64,000 bases of DNA from Coriaria nepalensis (taxonomy: Eukaryota > Streptophyta > Magnoliopsida > Cucurbitales > Coriariaceae), in assembly GCA_027186245.1 (NCBI GenBank), contig CP114482.1, positions 23,765,209 to 23,829,208 on the forward strand, read 5' to 3'. The translations under genes and the position numbers were made by a program. This document shows, in pieces, positions 13,660-26,745 of this stretch (positions are counted from its first letter, which is position 1; each line of letters begins with the position of its first letter). The notes beneath the pieces were generated by a model that had not been told where the DNA came from, ran no database searches, and worked only from the letters and a program-made list of their open reading frames with translations.

Positions 13660-16600
13660 TCCGTTTGAATTGATTTCGTATGATTTATTGACTAAAAGTG
13701 ACTCAATGACATCATTTTAAGGCTATACAAATGCATAGTTGCCATCAAAACGTCTATTGCAAATTATAAACGAAAGTCGTGGTTCAAGTGCAAAAATAGA
13801 TTTCGTTCAAATTGCTTTGAAATGTTTAATTATTCGAAGAGACTCAATGACATGATTTCAAGGCTAAACAATGGATAATTTGCTTGAATAGATCAATTGC
13901 AAGTTATGCACAAAAGTCTCGTTTGAAGAGCGAAAATAGAATTCGTTCGAATTGCTTCCGAATGATTTGATGCCTAGAAGAGACTCAATGACATGATTTT
14001 AAGGCTAAAAAGATGCATAGTTGCCTTCAATGGTGGAATTGGAAGTTCTGAACGAAAGTCATGTTTGAAGTGCGAAAAAATATAATTCGTTCGAATTACT
14101 TTTAATTGATTAAATAACTAGAGAAGACTCAATGACATGATTTTAAGGCTAAACAAACGCATAATTGCCTTCAATATATCAACTGCAAGTTTTGCATAAA
14201 AGTCGTGTTTGAAATGCGAAAATAGAATTCGTTTGAATTGATTTCGTATGATTTATTGACTACAAGTGACTCAATGACATGATCTTAAGGCTATACAAAT
14301 GCATAGTTTCCTTCAAAATATCCATTGCAAATTATGCACGAAAGTCGTGGTTCAAGTGCAAAAATAGATTTTGTTCAAATTGCTTTGAAAAGTTTAATTA
14401 CTAGAAGAGACTCAATGACATAATTTCAAGGCTAAACAATGGATAATTTGCTTGAATAGATCAATTGCAAGTTATGCACAAAAGTCTCATATGAAGAGCG
14501 AAAATAGAATTCGTTCGAATTGGTTTCAAATTATTTGATGACTAGAAGAGACTCGTTGACATGATTTTAAGGCTAAAAAGATGCATAATTGCCTTCAATG
14601 GTTAAATTTGAAGTTCTGAACGAAAGTCGTGTTTTTAGTGCTAAAAAATAGAATTCTTTCGAATTACTTTTAATTGATTTAATGACTAGAGATGACTCAA
14701 TGACATAATTTTAAGGCTAAACAAACGCATATTTGCCTTCAATATATCAATTGCAAGTTTTGCACAAAGTCGTGTTTGAAATGCGAAAATAGAATTCGTT
14801 TGAATTGATTTTGTATGATTTATTGACCAAAAGTGACTCAATGACATGATTTTAAGGCTATACAAATGCATAGTTGCCTTCAAAAGATCAATTGCAAATT
14901 ATGCACGAAAGTCATGGTTCAAGTGCGAAAATAGATTTCGTTCAAATTGCTTTGAAATGATTTAATTACTAGAAGAGACTCAATGACATGATTTCAAGGC
15001 TCAACAGTGGGTAATTTACTTGAATAGATCAATCGCAAGTTATGAACAAAACCCTCGTTTAAAGAGCGAAAATAGAATTCGTTCGAATTGGTTTCAAATG
15101 ATTTGATCACTAGAAGAGACTCAATGACATGATTTTATTGCTAAAAAGATGCATAGTTGCCTTCCGTAGTTGAATTGGAAGTTCTGAACCAAAATTGTGC
15201 TTGAAGTGCGGAAAAATTGAATTCTTTCGAATTACTTTTAATTGATTTAATGACTAGAGAAGACTCAATGACATTATTTTAAGGCTAAACAAACGCATAA
15301 TTGCCTTCGATAGATCAATTGGATGCTTTGCACAAAAGTTGTGTTTGAAATGCGAAAATAGAATTTGTTTGAATTGATTTCGTATGATTTAGTGACTAAA
15401 AGTGGCTCAATGACCTGATTTTAAGGCTATACAAATGCATAGTTGCCTTCAAAAGATCCATTGCAAATTATGCACGAAAGTCCTGGTTCAAATGCGAAAA
15501 TTGATTTCGTTTAAATTGCTTTGAAATGATTTAATTACTAGAAGAGACTCAATGACATAATTTCAAGGCTCAACAATGGGTAATTTACTTGAATAGATCA
15601 ATCGCAAGTTATGCACAAAAGTCTCGTTTAAAGAGCGAAAATAGAATTCATTCGAATTGCTTTCAAATGATTTGATTGACTAGAAGAGACTCAATGACAT
15701 GATTTGAAGGCTAAAAAGATTCATAATTGCCTTCAATGGTTGAATTTGAAGTTTTGAACGAAAGTCGTGTTTGAAGTGCGAAAAAATATAATTTTTTTGA
15801 ATTACTTTTAATTGATTTAATGACTAGAGAAGACTCAATGACATGATTTAAAGGCTAAACAAACGCGTAATTGCTTTCAATATATCAATTGCAAGTTTTC
15901 CACAAAAGTCGGGTTTGAAATGCGAAAATAGAATTCGTTTGAATTGATTTCGTATGATTTACCGACTAAAAGTGACTCAATGACATGATTTTAAGGCTAT
16001 ACAAATGCATAGTTGCCTTCAAAAGATCCATTGCAAATTATGCATGAAAGTCGTGGTTGAAGTGCGAAAATAGATTTCGTTCAAATTACTTTGAAGTGAT
16101 TTAATTACTAGAAGAGACTCAATGACATAATTTCAAGGCTAAACAATGGATAATTGGCTTGAATAGATCAATTGCAAGTTATGCACAAAAGTCTCGTTTA
16201 AAGAGCGAAAATAAAATTCGGTCGCATTGCTTTCAAATGATTTGATGACTAGAAGAGACTCAATGACATGATTTTAAAGCTAAAAAGATGCATAGTTGCC
16301 TTCAATGGTTGAATTTGAAGTTCTGAACGAAAGTCGTGTTTTAAGTGCGAAAAAATAGAATTCTTTCGAATTACTTTTAATTGATTTAATGACTAGATAA
16401 GACTCAATGACATGATTTTAAGGCTAAACAAACGCATATTTGCCTTCAATATATAAATTGTATGTTTTGCACAAAAGTCGTGTTTGAAATGCGGAAATAG
16501 AATTTGTTTGAATTGATTTCGTATGATTTATTGACTAAAAGTGACTCAATGACATGATTTTAAGGCTATACAAATGCATAGTTGCCTTCAAAAGATCAAT

Positions 16601-18210
16601 TCCAAATTATGCACGAAAGTCATGGTTCAAGTGCGAAAATAGATTTCGTTCAAATTTCTTTGCAATGATTTAATTACTAGAAGAGACTCAATGACATGAT
16701 TTCAAGGCTCAACAATGGGTAATTTACTTGAATAGATCAATCGCAATTATGCACAAAAGTCTCGTTTAAAGAGCGAAAATAGAATTCGTTCGAATTGCTT
16801 TCAAATGATTTGATTGACTAGAAGAGACTCAATGACATGATTTGAAGGCTAAAAAGATTCATAATTGCCTTCAATGGTTGAATTTGAAGTTTTGAACGAA
16901 ATTCGTGTTTGAAGTGCGAAAAAATATAATTCTTTCGAATTACTTTTAATTGATTTATTGACTAGAGAAGACTCAATGACATGATTTTAAGGCTAAACAA
17001 ACGCATAATTGCCTTCAATATATCAACTGCAAGTCTTGCACAAAAGTCGTGTTTGAATTGCAGAAATAGAATCCGTTTGAATTGATTTTGTATGATATCT
17101 TGACTAAAAGTGACTCAACGACATCATTTTAAGGCTATACAAATGCATAGTTGCCTTCAAAAGATCCATTGCAAATTATAAACGAAAGTAGTGGTTGAAG
17201 TGCGAAAATAGATTTCGTTCGAATTGCTTTGAAATGTTTAATTACTAGAAGAGAATCAATGACATGATTTCAAGGCTAGACAATGGATAATTTGCTTGAA
17301 TAGATCAATTGCAAGTTACGCACAAAAGCCTCGTTTGAAGAGCGAAAATAGAATTCGTTCGAATTGCTTTCGAATGATTTGATGACTAGAAGAGACTCAA
17401 TGACGTGATTTTAAAGCTAAAAAGATGCATAGTTGCCTTCAATGGTTGAATTGGAAGTTCTGAACGAAAGTCGTGTTTTAAGTGCGAAAAAATAGAATTC
17501 TTTCGAATTACTTTTAATTGATTTAATGACTAGAGAAGACTCAATGACATGATTTTAAGGCTAAACAAACGCATATTTGCCTTCAATATATCAATTGCAT
17601 GTTTTGCACAAAAGTCGTGTTTGAAATGCGGAAATAGAATTTTTTTGAATTGATTTCGTATGATTTATTGACTAAAAGTGACTCAATGACATGATCTTAA
17701 GGCTATACAAATGCATAGTTTCCTTCAAAAGATCCATTGCAAATTATGCACGAAAGTCATGGTTCCAGTGCGAAAATTGATTTCGTTTAAATTGCTTTGA
17801 AATGATTTAATTACTAGAAGAGACTCAATGACATAATTTCAAGGCTCAACAATGGGTAATTTACTTGAATAGATCAATTGCAAGTTATGCACAAAAGCCT
17901 CGTTTAAAGAGCGAAAATAGAATTCGTTCGAATTGCTTTCGAATGATTTGATGACTAGAAGAGACTCAATGACATGATTTGAAGGCTAAAAAGATTCATA
18001 ATTGCCTTCAATGGTTGAATTTGAAGTTTTGAACGAAAGTCGTGTTTGAAGTGCGAAAAAATATAATTCTTTCGAATCACTTTTAATTGATTTAATGACT
18101 AGAGAAGACTCAATGACATGATTTTAAGGCTAAACAAACGCATAATTGCCTTCAATATATCAATTGTAAGTTTTGCACAAAAGTCGTGTTTGAAATGCGG
18201 AAATGGAATT

Positions 18211-18972
18211 CGTTTGAATTGATTTCGTATGATTTACCGACTAAAAGTGATTCAATGACATGATTTTAAGGCTATACAAATGCGTAGTTGGCTTCAAAAG
18301 ATCCATTGCAAATTATGCATGAAAGTCGTGGTTGAAGTGCGAAAATAGATTTCGTTCGAATTGCTTTGAAGTGTTTTAATTACTAGAAGAGACTCAATGA
18401 CATAATTTGAAGGCTAAACAATGGATAATTTGCTTGAATAGATCAATTGCAGGTTATGCACAAAAGTCTCGGTTAAAGAGCGAAAATAAACGCATATTGA
18501 ATTGCTTTCAAATGATTTGATGACTAGAAGAGACTCAATGACATGATTTTAAAGCTAAAAAGATGCATAGTTGCCTTCAATGGTTGAATTGGAAGTTCTG
18601 AACGAAAGTCGTGTTTTAAGTGCGAAAAAATAGAATTCTTTCGAATTACTTTTAATTGATTTAATGACTAGTGAAGACTCAATCACATGATTTTAAGGCT
18701 AAACAAACGCATATTTGCCTTCAATATATCAATTGCATGTTTTGCACAAAAGTCGTGTTTGAAATGCGGAAATAGAATTTGTTTGAATTGATTTCGTATG
18801 ATTTATTGACTAAAAGTGACTCAATGACATGATTTTAAGGCTATACAAATGCATAGTTGCCTTCAAAAGATCAATGGCAAATTATGCACGAAAGTCATGG
18901 TTCAAGTGCGAAAATGGATTTCGTTCAAATTGCTTTGCAATTATTTAATTACTAGAGGAGACTCAATGACAT
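18211..18972 (+). repeat. 762-bp block in its home domain I setting
   Basis: This stretch has a rare marker set: TTTACCGACTAAAAG, GTGATTCAATG, ATGCGTAGTTGGC, GTGTTTTAATTAC, GCAGGTTATGC, CTCGGTTAAAGAG, AATAAACGCATATTG and ACTAGTGAAGAC. It reads identically at 23,616-24,377 (offset 5,405) and nearly so at 26,746-27,507 and 39,409-40,170, all inside domain II. Surroundings here are domain I on both sides, so this or a relative is the likely source. It spans A, B, C, D, A and most of a B. Confidence 0.8.
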
Positions 18973-20299
18973 GATTTCAAGGCTAAACAGTGGGTAATTT
19001 ACTTGAATAGATCAATCGCAAAGTATGCACAAAAGTCTCGTTTAAAGAGCGAAAATAGAATTCGTTCGAACTGCTTTCAAATGATTTGATTGACTAGAAG
19101 AGACTCAATGACATGATTTGAAGGCTAAAAAGATTCATAATTGCCTTCAATGAATGGGAAGTTTTGAACGAAAGTCGTGTTTCAAGTGTGAAAAAATATA
19201 ATTCTTTCGAATTACGTTTAATTGATTTAATGACTAGAGAAGACTCAACGACATGATTTTAAGGCTAAACAAACGCATAATTGCCTTCAATATATCAACT
19301 GCAAGTTTTGCACAAAAGTCGTGTTTGAATTGCAGAAATAGAATTCGTTTGAATTGATTTCGTATGATTTATTGACTAAAAGTGACTCAATGACATGATC
19401 TTAAGGCTATACAAATGCATAGTTTCCTTCAAAAGATCCATTGCAAATTATGCACGAAAGTCGTGGTTCAAGTGCAAAAATAGATTTCGTTCAAATAGCT
19501 TTGAAAAGTTCAATTACTAGAAGAGACTCAATGACATAATTTCAAGGCTAAACAATGGATAATTTGCTTGAATAGATCAATTGCAAGTTATGCACAAAAG
19601 TCTCTTTTAAATAGCGAAAATAGAATTCGTTCGAATTGGTTTCAAATGATTTAATGACTAGAAGAGACTCAATGACATGATTTTGAGGCTAAAAAGATGC
19701 ATAGTTGCCATCAATGGTGGAATTGGAAGTTCTGAACGAAAGTCGTGTTTGAAGTGCGAAAAAATAGAATTCTTTCGAATTACTTTTAATTGATTTAATG
19801 ACTAGAGAAGACTCAATGACATGATTTTAAGGCTAAACAAATGCATAAATGCCTTCAATATATCAACTGCAAGTTTTGCATAAAAGTCGTGTTTGAAATG
19901 CGAAAATAGAATTCGTTTGAATTGATTTCGTATGATTTATTGACTAAAAGTGACTCAATGACATGATTTTAAGGCTATACAAATGCATAGTTGCCTTCGA
20001 AAGATCAATTGCAAATTATGCACGAAACTCATAGTTCAAGTGCGAAAATAGATTTCGTTCAAATTGCTTTAAATTGATTTAATTACTAGAAGAGACTCAA
20101 TGACATGATTTCAACGCTCAACAGTGGGTAATTTACTTGAATAGAATAATCGCAAGTTATGCACAAAAGTCACATTTAAAGAGCGAAAATAGAATTCGTT
20201 CGAATTGGTTTCAAATGATTTGATTGACTAGAAGAGACTCAATGATATGATTTGAAGGCTAAAAAGATTGATAATTGCCTTCAATGGTTGAATTTGAAG

Positions 20300-20450
20300 T
20301 TTTGAACGAAAGTCGTGTTTCAAGTGCGAACAAATATAATTCTTTCGACTCACTTTTAATTTATTTAATGACTAGAGAAGACTCAATGACATGATTTTAA
20401 GGCTAAACAAACGCATAATTGCCTTCAATATAGATCAATTGCATGTTTTG
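20300..20450. other. Boundary between satellite variant domains I and II
   Basis: The D monomer here is the first with the domain II start (CTTTCGACTCAC near 20,342) while the C monomer before it still has domain I features (GATTGACTAGAAG, TTTGAAGG). A few bases on, the D tail reads CAATATAGATCAATTG. This looks like a merger of the domain I form CAATATATCAATTG and the domain II form CAATAGATCAATTG, with two extra bases. After it, A monomers carry GAGTTCG and TTTCAAATG. The shift is sharp within about one monomer, as expected from an unequal exchange between two array variants. Confidence 0.65.
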
Positions 20451-22619
20451 CACAAAAGTCGTGTTTGAAATGCGAAAATAGAGTTCGTTTGAATTGATTT
20501 CAAATGATTTATGGACTAAAAGTGACTCAATGACATGATTTTGAGGCTATACAATTGCATAGTTGCCTTCAAAAGATCAATTGCAAATTATGCACGAAAG
20601 TCGTGGTTGAAGTGCGAAAATATATTTCGTTCGAATTGCTTTGCAGTGATTTAATTACTAGAAGAGATTCAATGACATGATTTCAAGGCTAAACAATGGG
20701 TAATTTAGTTGAATAGATCGATCGCAAGTTATGCGCAACAGTCTCGTTTAAAGAGCGAATATAGAATTCGTTCGAATTGCTTTCAAATGATTTGATGACA
20801 ACAAGAGACTCAATGACATGATTGCAAGGCTAAAAACATGCATAGTTGCCTTCAATGTTTGAATTAGAAGTTCTTAATGAAAGTCATGTTCGAAGTGCGA
20901 AAAAATTGAATTCTTTCGACTTACTTTTAGTTGATTTAATGACTAGAGAAGACTAAATGACCCAATTTTAAGGCTAAACAAACGCATGATTGCCTTCAAT
21001 AGATCAATCGCATGTTTTGCACAAAAGTCGTGTTTGAAATGCGAAAATAGAGTTCGTTTGAATTGATTTCAAATGATTTATTGACTAAAAGTGACTCAAT
21101 GACATGATTTTGAGGCTATACAATTGCATAGTTGCCTTCAAAAGATCAATTGCAAATTATGCACTAAAGTCGTGGTTGAAGTGCGAAAATAGATTTCGTT
21201 CGAATTGCTTTGCAGTGATTTAATTACTAGAAGAGATTCAATGACATGATTTCAAGGCTAAACAATGGGTAATTTAGTTGAATAGATCGATCGCAAGTTA
21301 TGCGCAACAGTCTCGTTTAAAGAGCGAATATAGAATTCGTTCGAATTGCTTTCAAATGATTTGATGACTACAAGAGACTCGATGACATGATTTTGAGGCT
21401 AAAAAGATGCATAGTTGCCTTCAATGGTTGAATTGGAAGTTCTGAACGAAAGTCGTGTTTCAAGTGCGAAAAAATAGAATTCTTTCGACTTACTTTTAAT
21501 TGATTTAATGACTAGAGAAGACTTAATGACATGATTTTAAGGCTAAACAAACGCATAATTACCTTCAATAGATCAATTGCATGTTTTGCACAAAAGTTGT
21601 GTTTGAAATGCGAAAATAGAATTTGTTTGAATTGATTTCGTATGATTTATTGACTAAAAGTGACTCAAAGACAAGATTTTAAGGCTATACAGATGTATAG
21701 TTGCCTTCAAAAGATCCATTGCAAATTATGCACGAAAGTCGTGGTTGAAGTGCGAAAATATATTTCGTTCGAATTGCTTTGAAGTGATTTAATTACTAGA
21801 AGAGATTCAATGACATGATTTCAAGGCTAAACAATGGGTAATTTACTTGAAGAGATCAATCGCAAGTTATGCGCAACAGTCTCGTTGAAAGAGCGAAAAT
21901 AGAATTCGTTCGAATTGCTTTCAAATGATTTGATGACAACAAGAGACTTAATGACATGATTGCAAGGCTAAAAAGATGCATAGTTGCCTTCAACGTTTGA
22001 ATTAGAAGTTCTTAATGAAAGTCATGTTCGAAGTGTGAAAAAATAGAATTCTTTCGACTTACTTTTAGTTGATTTAATGACTAGAGAAGACTAAATGACA
22101 CGATTTTAAAGCTAAACAAACGCATAATTACCTTCAATAGATCAATTGCCTGTTTTGCACAAAAGTTGTGTTTGAAATGCGAAAATAAAATTTGTTTGAA
22201 TTGATTTCGTATGATTTATTGACTAAAAGTGACTCAAAGACAAGATTTTAAGGCTATACAAATGTATAGTTGCCTTCAAAAGATCCATTGCAAATTATGC
22301 ACGAAAGTCGTGGTTGAAGTGCGAAAATAGATTTCGTTCGAATTTCTTTGAAGTGATTTAATTACTAGAAGAGACTCAATGACATGATTTCAAGGCTAAA
22401 CAATGGGTAATTTACTTGAAGAGATCAATCGCAAGTTATGGACAAAAGTCTCGTTTAAAGAGCCAAAATAGAATTCTTTCGAATTGCTTTCAAATGATTT
22501 GATGACCACAAGCGACTCGATGACATGATTTTGAGGCTAAAAAGATGCATAGTTGCCTTCAATGGTTGAATTGGAAGTTCTGAACGAAAGTCGTGTTTCA
22601 AGTGCGAAAAAATAGAATT

Positions 22620-22760
22620 CTTTCGACTTACTTTTAATTGATTTAATGACTAGAGAAGACTCAATGACATGATTTTAAGGCTAAACAATGAGTAATTTAG
22701 TTGAATAGATCGATCGCAAGTTATGCGCAACAGTCTCGTTTAAAGAGCGAATATAGAATT
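22620..22760 (+). repeat. D/B hybrid monomer 1
   Basis: Starts as D (CTTTCGACTTACTTTTAATTG, ACTAGAGAAGACTC) and switches after the shared AAGGCTAAACAA to a B tail (TGAGTAATTTAGTTG, GATCGATCGC, GCGCAACAG, GCGAATATAG), then goes on with C. It replaces D end, a whole A and B start (two monomers, about 285 bp), converting two tetramers into an 854-bp hexamer. The likely breakpoint is in the AAGGCTAAACAA shared by D and B. Confidence 0.85.
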
Positions 22761-23615
22761 CGTTCGAATTGCTTTCAAATGATTTGATGACAACAAGAGA
22801 CTCAATGACATGATTGCAAGGCTAAAAAGATGCATAGTTGCCTTCAGTGTTTGAATTAGAAGTTCTTAATGAAAGTCATGTTCGAAGTGCGAAAAAATAG
22901 AATTCTTTCGACTTACTTTTAGTTGATTTAATGACTAGAGAAGACTAAATGACACAATTTTAAGGCTAAACAAACGCATAATTACCTTCAATAGATCAAT
23001 TGCCTGTTTTGCACAAAAGTTGTGTTTGAAATGTGAAAATAGAATTTGTTTGATTTGATTTCGTATGATTTATTGACTAAAAGTGACTCAATGACATGAT
23101 TTTAAGGCTATACAAATGCATAGTTGCCTTCAAAATATCCACTGCAAATTATGCACGAAAGTCGTGGTTGAAGTGCAAAAATAGATTTCATTCGAATTGC
23201 TTTGAAGTGATTTAATTACTAGAAGAGACTCAATGACATGATTTCAAGGCTAAACAATGGGTAATTTACTTGAATAGATCAATCGCAAGTTATGCACAAA
23301 AGTCTCATTTAAAGAGTGAAAATAGAATTCGTTCGTATTGCTTTCAAATGATTTGATGACCACAAGAGACTCAATGACATGATTTTGAGGCTAAAAAGAT
23401 GCATAGTTGCCTTCAATGGTTGAATTGGAAGTTCTGAACGAAAGTCGTGTTTGAAGTGCGAAAAAATTGAATTCTTTCGACTCACTTTTAATTAATTTAA
23501 TGACTAGAGAAGACTCAGTGACAGGATTTTAAGGCTAAACAAACGCATGATTGCCTTCAATAGATCAATCGCATGTTTTGCACAAAAGTCGTGTTTGAAA
23601 TGCGAAAATAGAGTT

Positions 23616-24377
23616 CGTTTGAATTGATTTCGTATGATTTACCGACTAAAAGTGATTCAATGACATGATTTTAAGGCTATACAAATGCGTAGTTGGCTTC
23701 AAAAGATCCATTGCAAATTATGCATGAAAGTCGTGGTTGAAGTGCGAAAATAGATTTCGTTCGAATTGCTTTGAAGTGTTTTAATTACTAGAAGAGACTC
23801 AATGACATAATTTGAAGGCTAAACAATGGATAATTTGCTTGAATAGATCAATTGCAGGTTATGCACAAAAGTCTCGGTTAAAGAGCGAAAATAAACGCAT
23901 ATTGAATTGCTTTCAAATGATTTGATGACTAGAAGAGACTCAATGACATGATTTTAAAGCTAAAAAGATGCATAGTTGCCTTCAATGGTTGAATTGGAAG
24001 TTCTGAACGAAAGTCGTGTTTTAAGTGCGAAAAAATAGAATTCTTTCGAATTACTTTTAATTGATTTAATGACTAGTGAAGACTCAATCACATGATTTTA
24101 AGGCTAAACAAACGCATATTTGCCTTCAATATATCAATTGCATGTTTTGCACAAAAGTCGTGTTTGAAATGCGGAAATAGAATTTGTTTGAATTGATTTC
24201 GTATGATTTATTGACTAAAAGTGACTCAATGACATGATTTTAAGGCTATACAAATGCATAGTTGCCTTCAAAAGATCAATGGCAAATTATGCACGAAAGT
24301 CATGGTTCAAGTGCGAAAATGGATTTCGTTCAAATTGCTTTGCAATTATTTAATTACTAGAGGAGACTCAATGACAT
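23616..24377 (+). repeat. Domain I-type block embedded in domain II, copy 1
   Basis: No difference from 18,211-18,972 was found on reading. The left edge falls exactly at the D/A monomer border: before it the sequence is domain II (GCGAAAATAGAG), where the source has GCGGAAATGGAA. At the right edge the core changes from ACATGATTTCAAGG to ACATAATTTGAAGG and returns to domain II with TAATTTAGTTG. The monomer register is preserved, as expected from homologous exchange or conversion rather than insertion. Confidence 0.8.
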
Positions 24378-25749
24378 AATTTGAAGGCTAAACAATGGGT
24401 AATTTAGTTGAATAGATCGATCGCAAGTTATGCACAAAAGTCTCATTTAAAGAGCGAAAATAGAATTCGTTCGTATTGCTTTCAAATGATTTGATGACCA
24501 CAAGAGACTCGATGACATGATTTTGAGGCTAAAAAGATGCATAGTTGCCTTCAATGGTTGAATTGGAAGTTCTGAACGAAAGTCGTGTTTCAAGTGCGAA
24601 AAAATAGAATTCTTTCGACTTACTTTTAATTGATTTAATGACTAGAGAAGACTTAATGACATGATTTTAAGGCTAAACAAACGCATAATTACCTTCAATA
24701 GATCAATTGCATGTTTTGCACAAAAGTTGTGTTTGAAATGCGAAAATAGAGTTCGTTTGAATTGATTTCAAATGATTTATTGACTAAAAGTGACTCAATG
24801 ACATGATTTTAAGGCTATACAATTGCATAGTTGCCTTCAAAAGATCAATTGCAAATTATGCACTAAAGTCGTGGTTGAAGTGCGAAAATATATTTCGTTC
24901 GAATTGCTTTGAAGTGATTTAATTACTAGAAGAGATTCAATGACATGATTTCAAGGCTAAACAATGGGTAATTTACTTGAAGAGATCAATCGCAAGTTAT
25001 GCGCAACAGTCTCGTTGAAAGAGCGAAAATAGAATTCGTTCGAATTGCTTTCAAATGATTTGATGACAACAAGAGACTCAATGACATGATTGCAAGGCTA
25101 AAAAGATGCATAGTTGCCTTCAACGTTTGAATTAGAAGTTCTTAATGAAAGTCATGTTCGAAGTGTGAAAAAATAGAATTCTTTCGACTTACTTTTAGTT
25201 GATTTAATGACTAGAGAAGACTAAATGACACGATTTTAAGGCTAAACAAACGCATAATTACCTTCAATAGATCAATTGCCTGTTTTGCACAAAAGTTGTG
25301 TTTGAAATGCGAAAATAAAATTTGTTTGAATTGATTTCGTATGATTTATTGACTAAAAGTGACTCAAAGACAAGATTTTAAGGCTATACAAATGTATAGT
25401 TGCCTTCAAAAGATCCATTGCAAATTATGCACGAAAGTCGTGGTTGAAGTGCGAAAATAGATTTCGTTCGAATTTCTTTGAAGTGATTTAATTACTAGAA
25501 GAGACTCAATGACATGATTTCAAGGCTAAACAATGGGTAATTTACTTGAAGAGATCAATCGCAAGTTATGGACAAAAGTCTCGTTTAAAGAGCCAAAATA
25601 GAATTCTTTCGAATTGCTTTCAAATGATTTGATGACCACAAGCGACTCGATGACATGATTTTGAGGCTAAAAAGATGCATAGTTGCCTTCAATGGTTGAA
25701 TTGGAAGTTCTGAACGAAAGTCTTGTTTCAAGTGCGAAAAAATAGAATT

Positions 25750-25890
25750 CTTTCGACTTACTTTTAATTGATTTAATGACTAGAGAAGACTCAATGACAT
25801 GATTTTAAGGCTAAACAATGAGTAATTTAGTTGAATAGATCGATCGCAAGTTATGCGCAACAGTCTCGTTTAACGAGCGAATATAGAATT
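25750..25890 (+). repeat. D/B hybrid monomer 2
   Basis: Same D-to-B switch as hybrid 1, 3,130 bp downstream of it. Variant: TTTAACGAGCG in the tail in place of TTTAAAGAGCG, a change shared with hybrids 3, 4, 8 and 9. Confidence 0.85.
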
Positions 25891-26745
25891 CGTTCGAATT
25901 GCTTTCAAATGATTTGATGACAACAAGAGACTCAATGACATGATTGCAAGGCTAAAAAGATGCATAGTTGCCTTCAGTGTTTGAATTAGAAGTTCTTAAT
26001 GAAAGTCATGTTCGAAGTGCGAAAAAATAGAATTCTTTCGACTTACTTTTAGTTGATTTAATGACTAGAGAAGACTAAATGACACAATTTTAAGGCTAAA
26101 CAAACGCATAATTACCTTCAATAGATCAATTGCCTGTTTTGCACAAAAGTTGTGTTTGAAATGCGAAAATAGAATTTGTTTGATTTGATTTCGTATGATT
26201 TATTGACTAAAAGTGACTCAATGACATGATTTTAAGGCTATACAAATGCATTGTTGCCTTCAAAATATCCACTGCAAATTATGCACGAAAGTCGTGGTTG
26301 AAGTGCAAAAATAGATTTCATTCGAATTGCTTTGAAGTGATTTAATTACTAGAAGAGACTCAATGACATGATTTCAAGGCTAAACAATGGGTAATTTACT
26401 TGAATAGATCAATCGCAAGTTATGCACAAAAGTCTCATTTAAAGAGCGAAAATAGAATTCGTTCGTATTGCTTTCAAATGATTTGATGACCACAAGAGAC
26501 TCAATGACATGATTTTGAGGCTAAAAAGATGCATAGTTGCCTTCAATGGTTGAATTGGAAGTTCTGAACGAAAGTCGTGTTTGAAGTGCGAAAAAATTGA
26601 ATTCTTTCGACTCACTTTTAATTAATTTAATGACTAGAGAAGACTCAGTGACAGGATTTTAAGGCTAAACAAACGCATGATTGCCTTCAATAGATCAATC
26701 GCATGTTTTGCACAAAAGTCGTGTTTGAAATGCGAAAATAGAGTT

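Larger units (their letters stand above)
1..20340 (+). repeat. Domain I: variable A-B-C-D tetramers
   Basis: About 35 tetramers of roughly 569 bp in unbroken A-B-C-D order. D monomers start CTTTCGAATTAC, A monomers mostly keep CAATGACATG and ATGCATAG, and C is often GATTGACTAGAAG with a two-base insertion. Neighbouring tetramers differ at many sites, and best matches are usually several units apart. Small indels occur, for example the missing base in TTTAATACTAG near 11,838, a 4-bp loss in CAATGAATGGGAAG near 19,150, and a missing A in TTGCACAAAGTCG near 14,760. I found no D/B hybrid monomer here. Higher divergence suggests an older layer less recently homogenised than domain II. Confidence 0.8.
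21340..24469 (+). repeat. 3,130-bp superblock, copy 1
   Basis: First of three tandem copies with a 3,130-bp period. That is 22 monomers: four tetramers plus one hexamer. The left edge is set where the match to the next copy begins, between about 21,320 and 21,370 (before it, GCGCAACAG here faces GCACAAAAG there). The block holds one D/B hybrid (22,620-22,760) and one embedded domain I block. Confidence 0.7.
21545..26575 (+). repeat. Dispersed segmental duplication, offset 15,793 bp, copy 1
   Basis: About 5 kb that recurs at 37,338-42,368. Two hybrids, the embedded domain I block and all subtype changes line up at one offset. The right edge is near 26,575: here CGTGTTTGAAG and AAAAATTGAATTC follow, where the other copy has CGTGTTTCAAG and AAAAATAGAATTC. 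The left edge is near 21,545. Confidence 0.7.

Noticed and set aside
14686..14883. 65-residue minus-strand open frame
   Set aside because: Also satellite translation. It stays open across the D/A border only because of a one-base loss (TTGCACAAAGTCG) there.
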